Origin: Diphasiastrum complanatum
Lineage: Eukaryota; Streptophyta; Lycopodiopsida; Lycopodiales; Lycopodiaceae
NCBI GenBank assembly: GCA_029204225.1
Contig: CM055098.1
Coordinates: 15,080,533 to 15,144,532 of the forward strand
Direction of reading: 5' to 3'
Length of the DNA stretch: 64,000 nt
This document shows, piece after piece, positions 45,107 to 57,513 of the stretch; within the stretch, counting starts at the first letter, position 1, and the number at the start of each line of letters is the position of its first letter. The notes beneath the pieces were generated by a model that made no database searches, was not told where the DNA came from, and was given only the letters and a program-made list of their open reading frames with translations. The translations under genes and the position numbers were made by a program.

Positions 45107-45872
45107 TGTTGGAGGGTTTGCGGATCTCAAGGCAAGCCTAACCCTAGCTAATAAGTGAGGGATTTGGCACCCTACGTGTGTAAGTCCAACCCGATGATCA
45201 CACGGTTATTTGATTGATTGGTTAAAAGTTAATAAAAGGACTTTAGGCCTTTTTGCGGGACTTTTAATGTCGAAGGGCCTAAATGTCAAGTTAGTGAATA
45301 AAGTTGCGTTTCCCTCCAATTTTGATGGTTCCCACACTTTTTAAATTTGAGTAAAAAGAGAGGCAAGACTAGACCAATAGGATTCAGAGGCCAGGGTCCT
45401 CCTCTCTATTATAAGAAGGGACCAACTCGAGTTGCTCCTCATGTTCATTTCCTCATTTCAATGAAGCAGATTGGTTCTCTTCAAAAATGGATTGATGAAT
45501 GTCCTTGCTCTCTATAACTTTTCCTCCATCTCTCATGCTTATTTGGATTTTGCTAATTGTTGGATCTGAGTGTTATTGGGATTGTATGTTATTATACTTT
45601 TCATGAGAGAGAAAGGGAGAGAGAGAAAGAGTAAGTTATCTCTGTTGTGGATGTGTAGTGTTAAGGGATTGTAAGTGTTAAGGGATGTGTAGTGTTAAAG
45701 AGTAGGGTTAATGGATGTAGAGATAGATGTGAATCCTCCATTCATGTTGAAATCTGAACTAAACTATCGCTCTCATGGGAACGAACCTATGCGTGACAAC
45801 TAACTCTGTCTCTTTGATTCTAGATTTACTAGATCTTGGATTCAGGTTAGGCAAGGAAAGAAACCCACTACA
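45107..45872 (+). repeat. 5' LTR of the Tat/Athila-type element
   Basis: 766 bp, TGTTGGAGGG...CCCACTACA. It contains runs such as GAGAGAAAGGGAGAGAG and the repeated string GTGTAGTGTTA. It should carry the element's promoter, but no TATA box was assigned. Confidence 0.96.
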
Positions 45873-45876
45873 ATTT

Positions 45877-45894
45877 TGGTGCCGTTGCCGGGAA
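45877..45894 (+). promoter_or_regulatory. Primer-binding site (tRNA-Asp type)
   Basis: TGGTGCCGTTGCCGGGAA lies four bases inside the 5' LTR and matches the TGGCGCCGTTGCCGGGGA type used by Athila/Tat elements with small changes. Confidence 0.85.
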
Positions 45895-47088
45895 GCTACG
45901 CCAATTTTTCAGTTGCAGCATGATTGTTGGATAGTCAGCTTGCATTAGGCATCTTGTCGTGGCATGAATAGTGTTAGATATGCATTTTAAGGTTAGTTCG
46001 GGATTGATTTTGCTTGATTTGAGTGGATTGGCTTGTTTGAAATCTAATCTAATTGATAGACAAGGAAATCTATTCAGATCACCAATCTTAAGATCCATTT
46101 GAATCTGAGATATCAGAGAAAATAACAAAAATTGGTCAAATCTACCAGATTTGGTCAAAAAAGAGGCAAAAAGCGTCATCAGAGCTGAAAACTTTTTACC
46201 CTCTTTCAGGAAACCTTTGCCGAGTTGAAGACACCTTCGGTTTTATTTACAGAACCTTCAGTTTGAAGGGCGAAGCCAGCAGATTTCCAGAAACATCAGA
46301 ACAACCGTCAAAAAACATCAAAAAATTGTCAAAACCCTAAAAATACAGAAAAAGAACCTTTGCCCGATTCGTGTTCTTAGGTGTGATTCAGATCTATCTA
46401 CTGCCAGGTCGGCAAAGAATAATACCAAAAATAGAAAGGTTTTCAGAGGATCAGTTGTCATATTGTCATATTTTTGCCAAAAAGTCTCTTTTTTGTAAAA
46501 ATACCAGTATCACTCTTGAACCTTCACCAAAACCTTCACCGAGTTTCCAAAATATTCTATTTATAATAAAATACTATTTTTGAGTTCGGCGAAGATTCTT
46601 CTTGATCAGATCACAGAAATTCTTGAATTTTACCCTCGCCAGACTACATAAACTATAATTTCTTGTGTCTTCTTCGCCCAATTTTCCATGGTTGTATCTG
46701 TGTCAGATCCTTCACCTGAGAGGTTGGCGAAGGTTATTTCCCTAGAAATTGCCAGAAAAGTGTTCAGACAGTTTTTTTTTCTTCCCAAAATAGCATTGTT
46801 GAACCTTCGTCGAGACAACCTTCGCCTAGTGAACCTTTGCTAGTCCTATTTTTAGTTTATGATTTTCCAGAACAAGTCTCTGTCAAAATTTGAATCAAAT
46901 CTGATATATTCTGATTTGGAATCTGAGAGATTTATCATTTTGAGAAGTATCGATTGATCGAATTTCGAAAAGTTTTTCATCATATAGAATCAGATTCTTG
47001 AAAAGTGGAAAAGATCTAGTAGATCTAATCTGAGAAAGTTTTTTTGAAAAATCTAGATCCAATCTCATTATCTATTTGATCTAAATTT
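45895..47088 (+). other. Long gag leader with recurrent CCTTCGCC-type motif
   Basis: About 1.2 kb without a gene precedes the gag ATG. Between 46210 and 46850 a motif of the form A-ACCTT[CT]G[CT]C-GAG or its complement occurs roughly a dozen times (for example 46213, 46252, 46354, 46518, 46531, 46584, 46708, 46727, 46801, 46817, 46832). Some copies pair as hairpins, such as CCTTCACC and GGCGAAGG around 46710-46733. The same motif recurs in the leader of the third ORF at 59210-59553. See findings. Confidence 0.7.
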
Positions 47089-48566
47089 GTGAAGATGGCT
47101 GCCCCTGGAGCTGCTCCTGGAGGTGCTCCACAGGAAGTCAATCCAATTATTGTTAGAAAAGCACCCCAATTGGATCTACCCAAATATAATGGATTAACAG
47201 ATCCAGTTAGATTTCTTCATATCTATGCTGAATCCTGTGAAGTCTATGGTGAGATTTATCCTCAAGATAAACTTAAGTTGTTTCCTATGGCCTTAACAGA
47301 CGCAGCACAAGATTGGTACTATAATCAAGATGAAACTGAGCGTACAGATTGAGAGGTTGTTAAGCGAGCCCTGCTCACAAACCACGAAAGTTTATGGAAG
47401 ACCCTTTCCTACTTTTAAGTAAAATTAAAATGGAAAAGCGGGAAATGGTTTGAGATTACATTGAACGGGTGAAACGTCTTAGATCTGAATGCGAACCTGA
47501 GCTGATTAACAAAAATGCCATGATTATGTGGTTTTTATCAGGTCTACCTAAACGGATCAAACGTGAGTTGAAACGCCATAATGAGTATGCACCCTTGCAA
47601 AATGCTATGGACGATGCAATTCGGGAGGAAGATGAAGATTCAGATGAGGAGCCAAATATTAGTATGTTGCCTTATATAGCAGGGCAGACTACTACGACAT
47701 CCACCACTATTGCATCAATGAATGCCAATGCTACTGCAGAAATGATGCTCAATGAGTTCGAGAAACTTGGGAAGAACCAGCAGAAACAGATGGAAAAGTT
47801 GCAGTTGCAATTTGATGAAAAGATCAAAGCATTGGAAAATTTCCACTGGGAAGCAAACAAGGAACGTGAAAAGCTTGCAAAGACTTTTCTTACCAGGGAA
47901 AATGTTTGGTGTTCTATTTGTACAGGAAATCACACAGTGAACGAGTGTCCTCAATTGAAAAAACGAATGGAAATCAGTGTTTGCCATCTGTGTAATTCAC
48001 CTGATCATGAGACTGCTTTTTGCAATTTCAACCCTCGGATAATTCAACAACGGTATGCCCAGATGGGATATCGAGAACCACAGTATGGAGGTAATCCATA
48101 AGTAAGACCGCGACAATTTGCTCTTGGATACTCGGAACGTTTAGCTTTACCTGCCCCACCAAAGCACTCCGCTCCTCCAGTCAATTTGATGGAACCGGAA
48201 CCTTACGAAAATGCTGAGCAATGGAACTATGGAAATGATCAAGCAAGTGGATCTTCAGGTAGATCTTCAGAACAATATGTCGTTTATGTTGCTGCTCAAC
48301 AACAAGCCTCCAGAAATTGGACCAGAGCACCACTCGGATGCTTTGCATGTGGAGAAAATCACAGAGTTGCAGAATGTCCAAATAAAGAGAAATTTGTACC
48401 ATTCTGTCGTGACTGTGGTTACGGGCATTGCTATAAAGACTGTCCAGCAAGACCGAAGCCACCACCAGCTACAACACCTGTAAATTTGATAACAATCAAG
48501 CAAAGACCAGTAGCTCAGAATAAACCAAGCGCACCCTTGATGGTGGTCACCAGAGCACAGAAGTAG
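47089..48566 (+). pseudogene. Gypsy gag with two pairs of CCHC-like knuckles
   Basis: The ATG at 47089 opens MAAPGAAPGGAPQEVNPIIV and a retrotransposon-gag core (LPKYNGLTDPVRFLHIY, F-P-M-A-L-T-D-A-A-Q-D-W-Y-Y). A TGA at 47350 and a shift lead to the frame from 47469 (KRLRSECEPELINKNAMIMWFLSGLP), a coiled coil (about 47740-47890) and four Cys/His motifs: CSICTGNHTVNEC, CHLCNSPDHETAFC, CFACGENHRVAEC and CRDCGYGHCYKDC. Three of the four have CX2CX3HX4C spacing instead of CX2CX4HX4C. A TAA at 48099 separates the first pair from the second in the same frame. The RNA-binding part thus spans about 150 codons, more than in usual gypsy gag. Confidence 0.8.
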
Positions 48567-49333
48567 AAAGAACCAATAATGGATCAAGTACCTGCTGATT
48601 CTATACCATTGAATGATATACCAACATCATCGGGAGTCTAGCCAAATCTTAATATATTAAAACGAAGATATCAGGATATGAGACAGTGGATCAAACATCT
48701 GCAAGAAGAAGAGGAGCTTGAAGCTGCTAAAGCAACAGCTGAAATTCAGTCTTCGCCATTGCAGCCGCCAAGAAATTTACGTACGGATATGAATGATCAG
48801 TTACATCATCTTAAAGAACCCTTCAAGATGACTAAACCAAAAGCACCGCATACAGAACTACTCATGAACATTTTGTCTAGCAAGATCAATATTTCATTGG
48901 GAGAGTTCCTGAACTTGGTGCCAAAAGCAAAAGAAGTCTTAGCGCAAAAGTTACCTCAAGAATAACCAGAAGTCCATCAAGAGCGGCTTTTTTGTGCTGG
49001 ATTTGAAAAATCTAACGAAGTACTCCCTGTTGGAGCCGCTTGGAAAAGTGAACAAAAGAATATCACTATACCGATACAGCATAGACAATTTCCTAAAGAA
49101 GCAGCCGTGATAGATGGAGGTTCAGGAGTTAACCTGATTTCTACAAAGCTATGTGCAAAATAGGGCCTTACAAAGATTAAGCCTGCTACTTTTGCTATTA
49201 AGCTAGCTGATCAAACGACAGTTCGTCCACGAGGAATGGTGGAAGATATACCTGTCAGAATTGCGAGAGTACAGTTCGTCATTACTTTTGTAGTGATGGA
49301 CCTACTAGAAGCTCTGACTGTACAGCAGGATAT
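48567..49333 (+). pseudogene. Gag-pol linker and aspartic protease
   Basis: Same frame as the zinc knuckles. A charged helical linker (MRQWIKHLQEEEELEAAKATAE) is followed by a conserved-looking block ending LAQKLPQE with a stop at 48963. The protease is AAVIDGGSGVNLIS at about 49101-49142, with D-G-G-S-G in place of the usual D-[ST]-G. It is followed by IKLADQTTVRPRGMVEDIPV. Stops at 48564, about 48639, 48963 and 49162 and a shift before 49334 disrupt it. Confidence 0.7.
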
Positions 49334-51682
49334 ATGTGTCAACAAGATAATCAATCAAGTTTGAGCGAGATTTCCTTATTAGATCGAACTTTGGATACAC
49401 CAATCACGTTTTCACTTAATGTGCTGAATGTAGCCTGGATATCAACAAAACCTATACCAAATCCGATTGAGGATGAACTCATTCCTGTGAGTCATGCCTT
49501 GACTTATGATGGCAATGCAGTACTTACAGATGAGCAGATTCTAAATCATATGGATCCAACCAGATTTGGAGTGCGTAATGTTCCTGATGAACTCACAGTA
49601 AAACCACCCAAAGCAGTTATATTAAAAGAAGACAGGATCACAGGATCGATGACGAAGAAACAAGCTAAGCAACATTATAATACGGTCCTGAAATGGGAAA
49701 ATCTCCCTCGAAAGATTAATTCAGAGAAAGTGCCACCCTTATTGGATAAAGGCAAAGGAAAAGTCGAGGATGATTCTTCAAGTCAGATTTCTAGTAAAAC
49801 ATCATCGTCTAGGAAGTCTTCACTTGTGAAGAAAGATTTATCATCTCGAAAGTCATCACCTCCACGATCAATTCCTGCTAAGAAGGCTAAGCGAAGAGCC
49901 AAGACAAGTCCTTTCAAAAAAGAACAAACAGATGTAGTCCAGCATGATATGCCTGAACATTTTAAACATTATACACTGGATGATGTGGTTATCATATTAC
50001 CTAAAGCACATCGTGAACCTGAAGAACATATGCCGGAATCTAAAGAGGTTTACGATGGCCCAGCTAGGACACAGCCAATGAATCTTGCCGAACCTAGAGA
50101 ACTAGAAAAGATTGTACAAGTTGGATCACAACTTACTCCTGAACAGTATCAAGCACTCCGCTTGTTACTTATTAAGTATCAAGATTGCTTTGCATGGACT
50201 TATCAAGATTTGAAGGGTATTTCGACATCAGTGATTGAACATACCATACCTTTAATACCTGATGCAGTTCCAAAGGTTACAAAGTTCTATTGCTGTAATC
50301 CTAATGTGGCGGACCTGATAAAGAAAGAATTTCAGAGATTGCTTGACGCCGATTTTATTTATAAGATCGAACATACTGAATGGATTTCATCGATTGTCAT
50401 TGTTCCTAAGAAAAATGGAAAATTGCGGATATGTGTGAATCTCAAAGCGTTGAACAAAGTGACGCGAAAGGATCACTTTTCGTTACCTTTTACTGAAAGC
50501 ATTTTGGATCGCCTTGCTGGAGCGGAAGCTTATAGTTTCCTGGATGGATTTAGTGGACCAGGTTAAGATTGCACCTGCCGATCGCCATAAAACTGCTTTT
50601 GCAACAGAATGGGGCACTATGCTTACAAAGTAATGTCGTTTGGGCTCTATAATGCACCAAGTTCATTCCAAAGAGTAATGCACTTTGCTTTTAAATATTA
50701 TCTGCAGAAATTCCTTGAAATTTACTTGGACGACTTGGGGTTTCATAGTACAGATACAGACCACCTGGGTCGATTGGAGAAAGTATTTGAAAGATGCCGC
50801 AAATATCAGATTTCTCTAAATCCGGAAAAATGTCAGATATGGGTTTCCCATGGAGTTGTGCTTGGAAATGTGATATCAAGACATGGTATTGCCACGGATT
50901 ATTCTAAGAATCAAAGTTATTGTGGAATTGCCACCGCCACCAGCAACAATTCATGGAGTTTACGTGTTTATGGGTCATGCGAACTACTATCGAATCTTTA
51001 TTATCTTCTTTGCAGATTTAGCACGACCTATATACAAACTGACTATTGTTCCTATTTGGACAGTAGAAGCGTTAAAAGCCTTTGAAAAATTAAAAAAGCC
51101 TTTACTTCAGCACCAATACTGCATTCTCCAGATTGGACGATAGAATTTCATGTTCATACGGATGCCTCAAAATATGCCATTGGATCAGTTTTGACGCAAC
51201 CAGGTGACTATAAGAAAGATTATCCTATACGATTTGCAAGCAGACAGCTTACAGATCCAGAAAAGAATTATTCAACAACAGAACGTGAGGCATTAGCCAT
51301 GATTTTTTCTGTTTGGAAATTTTGTCATTACCTCATGGAAACGCACTTTGTATTTTATACGGATCATCAACCATTACTTTACTTGGTAAACAAGACATGC
51401 AATATTGGACGTATTGCAAGATGGTTATTGTTATTGACTGAATTTGACTTTCGAATTGTGGTTCGAAAGGACAAGCAACATTATCTAGCTGATCACGTTT
51501 CGCGACTTGAATCTGCACCAGTTAATACTGAAGTAGATGATGAACTGCCAGATGCTACATTGTTCTATGTTGAAGCAGTACCTGAGTGGGTAGCAGATAT
51601 TGTTGAGTACCTGATGCTAGGACAACCGAATGACTCCCTGACAAAAGTACAGAAGAGACAATTGATTCATATTTTCACATGA
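49334..51682 (+). pseudogene. Gypsy reverse transcriptase and RNase H
   Basis: A Ser/Lys-rich linker precedes RT. RT motifs: QDCFAWTYQDLKGIS, EWISSIVIVPKKNGKLRICV, YSFLDGFSG, (frame change near 50565) DQVKIAPADRHKTAFATEWG, MSFGLYNAPSSFQRVM and the catalytic YLDD at about 50723-50734. A decayed connection follows. RNase H begins near 51140 with a shifted FHVHTDASKYAIGSVLTQ and continues FASRQLTDPEKNYSTTEREALAM and FVFYTDHQPLLYLV. The DHVSRLES motif near 51495 marks its end. Frames change at least four times. The Gly-Tyr usually seen after SFLDGFSG is replaced by Gly-Pro. Confidence 0.88.
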
Positions 51683-52079
51683 TGGCATGGGTGGAGGACA
51701 CTTCTCTACAGATATTACTATTCGCAAACTTTTACAATCAAGTTGTTGGTGGCCTACGCTTCACAAGGACACAGAAAATTTTATTCAGACATGTGATGTT
51801 TGCCAATGAGCACGACGACCTACTCGACAGAACTATGAACTCTTGCATCCGGTTTTATCGCAAGCACCGTTTGAAAAATGGGGACTGGATTATGTTGGAC
51901 CTATTCACCCTGCCGCGCAAGGATCTCAAGCCTGATACATTATCGTCGCAACTGATTGTATGACCAAGTGGGTTGAAGCCAAAGCTGTCAACGTTACTGA
52001 TGCGAAATCTACGGCCAAGTTTCTATATGAAAATATTATAATCAGAATTGGATGTCCGATCGAGATTGTCAGTGACCGG

Positions 52080-52310
52080 TCACAAAATTTTTAGAATTCA
52101 CACGTGTGGGGAATGTCCACAAGAGTGACTGATCTTAATTAAATTTTGTGATTGGCACTATAACCTGATTCTAGATTGATCAACAAAATCTAGTTCAGAA
52201 GAAATGGCTAATCCACAATCTAGCATGCTAATCAACAGAATATAATAGCCATGATCAAAGAATGAAAAAATACAAGATTTCAATGTATGAGCATTAGCCT
52301 CAACGCGAGT

Positions 52311-52351
<41 letters not shown>

Positions 52352-52877
52352 AGAGAGATAACAAGCAATATTTGTTTAGATCCAAAATGACATGAGATAG
52401 CTACAAAACTTTGGTTCTTCATTATCAATTGTGTGGAGAGCTACACATATATATGGAGAATGAGGTAGCTCGAGGTAGAACCATATCTATCCATTCCAAA
52501 ATGACATCTAGAGTCTATGTGACATTTGTCACTTGTCATGCATGAAATTCTACCAACTTTTTACAAGTGTACTAGTTCTAACTAGAAATGTCCAAATCAT
52601 CATGCATGTGTCCAATAAACTTTGTGCATGCCTTGCATGTCACTATGGATCACTTACAATTAATGCATGTGAGTTGCCACGAGTTTCTACAAGCATAATC
52701 ATGCTAATTCTATGTCTACAAGCTATATGCAAGTTGCATTTATCAAACTAGACAATACATTAGCTTGAGTTCTATGTAGGCCAAACTTGGCATTTTGCAT
52801 TAATGAGCTACATACTTGCATGGTACAACATTTGTAGCAAGCCAAGAAATCAATATGGATGTTTTTCAATTTTAAGA
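52080..52877 (-). repeat. 3' LTR of the nested copia element
   Basis: 798 bp, containing a GA microsatellite at about 52312-52349. The plus-strand start reads TCACAAAATTTTTAGAATTC where the partner reads TGACAAAATTTCC. Confidence 0.95.
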
Positions 52878-52894
52878 CTCCTCCTAAAAATAAT

Positions 52895-53770
52895 CTATAT
52901 TGATTTGAACTTGGATCTTGGTATAACTCCAAGGTTGGCTCTATGCTTGTTGAAGGAACTTTTGCTCAAAGGTTTGGTGAGCATATCTTCAATGCAAGAT
53001 GATGTGTCGATATGCTCCAATTTGATTTCACCTCCAATGAGCTTCTCTCTCACGAAGTGATGTGCAACTTCGATATGTTTGCTCCTTGCATAGAATATTG
53101 GGTTGTTGGCAAGGGCTTGAGCTGAAATGTTGTCACACATGATCATAGGTATATTTTCTTCCATAATTATCTTTAGCTCCACTAGTAACCTCTTGATCCA
53201 AAGCACTTCCTTTGTTGTTGTAGTGAATGCCTTGTACTCAGCTTCACATGATGAGAGTGATACAGTATCTTGCTTTTTGGAAAGCCAAGATATCAAGTTT
53301 CTTCCAAGATATATGACATAAGCACTTGTAGATTTTCGATCTGCTCTATCACTTGCAAAATCCGAGTCAGAATAACCAATAATAGAAAGATCTTCAAAAG
53401 TTGAAGATATATATCTAAGCACTCTCTTGGCCATTTTCCAATGATAGATTTGTAGGATTTTGCATAGGGCTCAACTTATGAACACTAAAGCTTATGTTAG
53501 GTCTAGTTATTGTGAGCCAAATTAAGGGGCCTATAAGACTTCTAAAAAGTGTGATGTCCACGAAGGATCTTTCATCACCTTGTTAGAATCCTTTACATTT
53601 TGCTCCATAGGTGTTTCTATACTCTTACAACTCAACATATTGAACTTCTTTAACATTGAAAGAGCATACTTGGATTGACATACAAAAGCTTTATCTTTAA
53701 GAAAGTCAATCTCTAATCCAAGAATATAGTGAATTTTTCCAAGATCTTGCATCTTGGACTCTTTTCCAAG
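52895..53770 (-). pseudogene. Copia RNase H and end of reverse transcriptase (nested element)
   Basis: On the minus strand, MQDLGKIHYILGLEI...CQSKYALSMLKKFNM is the distal RT. MAKRVLRYISST, GYSDSDFASDRADRKSTSAY (with the catalytic Asp), SWLSKKQDTVSLSSCEAEYKA, CDNISAQALANNPIFYARSKHIEV and DMLTKPL form RNase H, ending at 52895 just before the polypurine tract. A decayed patch around 53440-53530 separates the two. The RNase H reading itself is intact. Confidence 0.92.
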
Positions 53771-54778
53771 TGCAATCTAACTTGATACTACTTCCTGTCA
53801 GAATGATATCATCAACATAAATAAGAAGAATGACAATATCTTTATCAAAAAACTTGACATATAAGGAAGGATCATAGTTACTAAGATTAAATCCTAGTGA
53901 CTCAAGAAAGGTGTTAAGTCGATAATACCATGACCTTGGAGTTTGCTTCAATCCATATAAACTTTTGAAGAGCAAGCAAACTTTTCCTCATCATGGATGA
54001 ACCCAATAGGTTGATCCATATAGATCTCTTCTTCTAGATAGCCATTTAGAAATGCATTAGAAACATCTAGTTGAAGAATTTGCCAATTGAAAAAACAAGC
54101 AAGAGAAATTATGATTCTAATTGACACCATCTTTGCAACTGGGGCAAAGGTCTCCTCGTAATCAAGTCCATATACTTGAGCAAATCCTTTAGCACAAAGC
54201 CTAGACTTGTACTTGTTGATTGTGCCATCTTGATTATACTTGACTCGAAAAACCCATTTGCAACCAACGGTATGCTTGTTGGATGGAAGATCCACAAGTT
54301 CCCATGTATTATTGGCCATCAAAGCATCATATTCTTCCTTCATGGCAAGATACCATTCCTTTGAGTTGATAGCATCATATACATCCTTCGACTCCTCATG
54401 AGAAATAAAATAGGCACAATTAGTGGAGTTGATTTCCACTTGCTTTCCTCTATCTTCATAGGTAAGCCTTCTAGGTTCGGATCTTTCTCTTTGAGATCTC
54501 CTTGGTGAAAAAATTCGAGGTGACTCTTCCTCAAATCTTAGCCCCATCTCTCCATGATGATCTTCAAGGGTGATGATTGGAGTATCTTTGTGAGAATCTT
54601 TGAACTCGGCCTTCTCAAGAATGTATTTTTGATCTTCATGGAATATCACATCTCTACTCTCAATTGTAGTTGAGGTAGAGGGAACATAGATCCTGTAGGC
54701 TTTCTTGTTGGATGCATATCCAACCATGATCCCTTTAACAGAATTAGGATCATCTCTTTTCCTTGTTTCCAAGGGCAT
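53706..54778 (-). pseudogene. Copia reverse transcriptase (nested element)
   Basis: The minus-strand frame from 54778 has the end of integrase (GIMVGYASNKKAYRIYVPS), NNTWELVDLPSNKHTVGCKWVFRVK, YKSRLCAKGFAQVYGLDYEETFAPVAKM and LQLDVSNAFLNGYLEEEIY. It then shifts near 53965 to FKSLYGLKQTPRSWYYRLN and the catalytic YVDD (about 53812-53823). A further shift follows near 53755. Catalytic motifs survive, but the frame is broken. Confidence 0.92.
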
Positions 54779-54952
54779 ATTAACAAATCAAGTACAACCA
54801 AAAACTCTAAGGTGATCTACCTTAGGTTTTTTCTGAAACAAGACTTCAAAAGGTGATTTTCCAGCAAGAGCATTGTGAGGTAATCTATTGCACAAATAGT
54901 TTGCACAATTTATAGCTTCACCCCAATATTCAATAGGCAAAGAAGCTGCTAC

Positions 54953-55575
54953 TCAAATTGCTTTAGCACACTCACATAAAGATCTGTTTTTCCTCTCAAC
55001 TACTCCATTTTGAGATGGAGAATAGGCACAAGAAAATTCTCTCTTTATTCCTTCACCTTCACAATAACTATGAAACTTGTTGGAGATATATTCACCTCCT
55101 CCATCACATCTTAAAGCTTTAACTTTGCAAGAAAACTGTTTTTCTACATAAGCTTTGAAGATAAGGAAGTGATCAAAAACCATAGCCTTTGAAGAAAGTA
55201 GATACAACCAAGTGTATCTAGTAAAGTCATCAATAAAGGTGACAAAACATGTTGCACCACCAATACTTTTAGAAGAGGGAAAATGTACATCTGAATGTAT
55301 ATGAGCTCCAACGGACAAGTAGTCTTTATAAAAGACTTTTGATATGGCTTTTTGTGTGACTCTGCAATGGCACAAGCCTCACAAGGCTTGAAATCTTTAG
55401 AAAGAGATTTTGGACGACCAATAGCCTTCTCCTTCTTAACCATAGAAGACATAGATGTAAAGTTAGGATGTCCCAACCTTCTATGCCACAGCTCCTCCTT
55501 AGATAACAAAACAACTTCATAAAGGTTTGCATTCTTATAAGAATTCAACTTCATTATCAAGCAACTTTCCCACAC
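54953..55575 (-). pseudogene. Copia integrase (nested element)
   Basis: The zinc domain is LWHRRLGHPNFTSMSSMVKKE...PCEACAIAESHKKPY. After a frame change near 55370 the core reads SIGGATCFVTFIDDFTRYTWLYLL, LRCDGGGEYISNKF and SPSQNGVVERKNRSLCE with the catalytic Glu. The Asp usually found in L-V/I-H-x-D appears as HSD (HIHSDVHFP). A stop at 54953 comes before the C-terminal region. Confidence 0.9.
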
Positions 55576-56743
55576 TAATTAAGCTCTTTGTAAGTTTTGG
55601 AATGAAAAGAACATTAGAAAGTGCAAGAACTTTTGAAGAAGCAAGTTTCAATGGAATGTTGCCAATTCCTTCTATTGGACACTCATGATAATTAGCTATG
55701 TAAATAGATCTCTTGAGTCCTTTGAAAGGTAAGATTGAGTCAAATGACTCCTTTGAATAGCACATATGTGAAGAGGCTCCACTGTCTATGTACCAAGCTC
55801 CATCTTTCTTGAAAGGTGATGAAGAAAAACTGGACACCATAAGTGATCCTTCTCCATCACTTGCAATAGAATCTTCTTCAATCTCTTTGGAGATACTAGC
55901 TTGCTTGAGTTGGTTTTTCTTCTTAAAGCAATTAGAGGCATAGTGCCCATTTTTGCCACAGAAGAAGCACTTTACTTTCTTCTTCTTGGTTTTTGAGTTA
56001 GAGGGATGAGATGTATCATCCTCTTCACCATCTTGATCTTGATCTTTGGCTTTGTCTTTGTTGTATGCTTGAGAGAATTGGTTCTTACTCCTTCCTTTCT
56101 GCTTGCCTTTGACAAAGAGGGCTTTGTCACTTCCACCATGTTCAAGTTTGTTCATCCTGGAGAGTTTATAGCTTTGTCTAGATTCTTCAGAAATAAGAAT
56201 TCCTTGGAGAGTTTCTAGATTAGGTAACTCCTCCTTAATAGCAAAAGACTGAACAAGATTATCATAGTCATCTCTCAAGCCATTCAGTATGACTTGAACT
56301 AGCTCAACTTGGTTAATGGTAACACCAACACAGGAAAGCTCTCAGTGTAAATCTTTAACTCTCATAACATAGTTAGATGCACTCTCTTCACTTCTTTGGA
56401 AACTTTAAAAAATCTGATTCCTAAGAATGAGTATTCTAGAAGTATTCTTTGCTTCATAGATGGTCTTTAGTGCATCCCAAGCTTCTTTGGCTGTAGTGCA
56501 AGATCCTATCTCTCTCAAAATTTCATTAGATACATTCATCTTAATGAAATGTAGAGCCATTCTAGCTCTCTTCTTATATTTAGTAATCTCAACCTGTGCT
56601 TGAGGCTCCTCCTCAACACCAAGCACAATATCCATAAGATCTTGGAGAATCAAAACAGACTCCATTCTTAACTTCCAAATTGAGTAATTAGAAGTGTTTA
56701 TTCTTTCACTAGCTTCTAGAAGATATCCTCCCTGAGATGCCAT
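55535..56743 (-). pseudogene. Copia gag and protease (nested element)
   Basis: One frame from the ATG at 56743 (MASQGGYLLEASERINTSNYSIWKLRMESVL) to 55535, broken only by stops near 56405 and 56344. The gag core includes KEAWDALKTIYEAKNTSRI. A Lys-rich stretch precedes the knuckle C-F-F-C-G-K-N-G-H-Y-A-S-N-C (CX2CX4HX4C). The protease active site WYIDSGASSHMC follows directly, as does LFIPKLTKSLISVG. Gag and protease are thus continuous in one frame, unlike the element at 12242-17801. Confidence 0.92.
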
Positions 56744-57500
56744 TATAATGAAGACTTCTTAGTTATTGGATTGAAATATGTTTGAGCTTGTTCCTATCCG
56801 ACTTAGAGTTTTTGCTCTCTTTCACTATAGGTATTTTCAAGGTTGAACTACCTTCCTATGTGAAACACTTGCAACTATATATGAGATGAATCTCAAATAT
56901 TCAACAAGACAAGTTATATAGATCAGACACAAAAAGTGGTTTGTGACACTTTGGCTGGTTTGAATCCTACTTTTGGCACGTGTGAAATGCTTCAAAAGAA
57001 AACACTATTGACACTCATAAGGCTCAAAGGGTGTTCAAATACTTCAAACTCAGTCTTGATCTACAGTTTCTTGTGTTGGATGCTCAAAACAATGGATTCA
57101 GAACAAAGTATAATTGAATCAAATCAAAATGTTGTCAGTCGGATTTTGGACCTACCCCTATCTTCTTTAAGAGCTTATAACTCTTGATAGACACATCAGA
57201 TTGATTTGGTTTCAATTTCTATGGAAAGTACAGATCAAATGCTTTCCATCAAGCGATAACACCGCTATCTTTGGATCTATAAGTAAGGAGAACAAAGGGA
57301 CTGAAAAACTCTGATTTTCACACGTGCGGAATTGCAGAATTCCGTACTTCCTCAATTCAGGTCTAAAAATTCAGTTCAAGTCCGATTTGATCCAAATACA
57401 CTTCAAAAAAAGGTTAGAAAAAGTGCAAAACTGCTTTTTTGCTCAATTTAGCTCTCAATTTCTTGTACAATCAAAGTTGTTAGCATGCAAAGCTTAATAT

Positions 57501-57513
57501 GGCTCTGATACCA
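57501..57513 (-). promoter_or_regulatory. Primer-binding site of the nested copia element
   Basis: The complement reads TGGTATCAGAGCC, a full initiator-Met tRNA match, adjacent to the 5' LTR. Confidence 0.95.
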
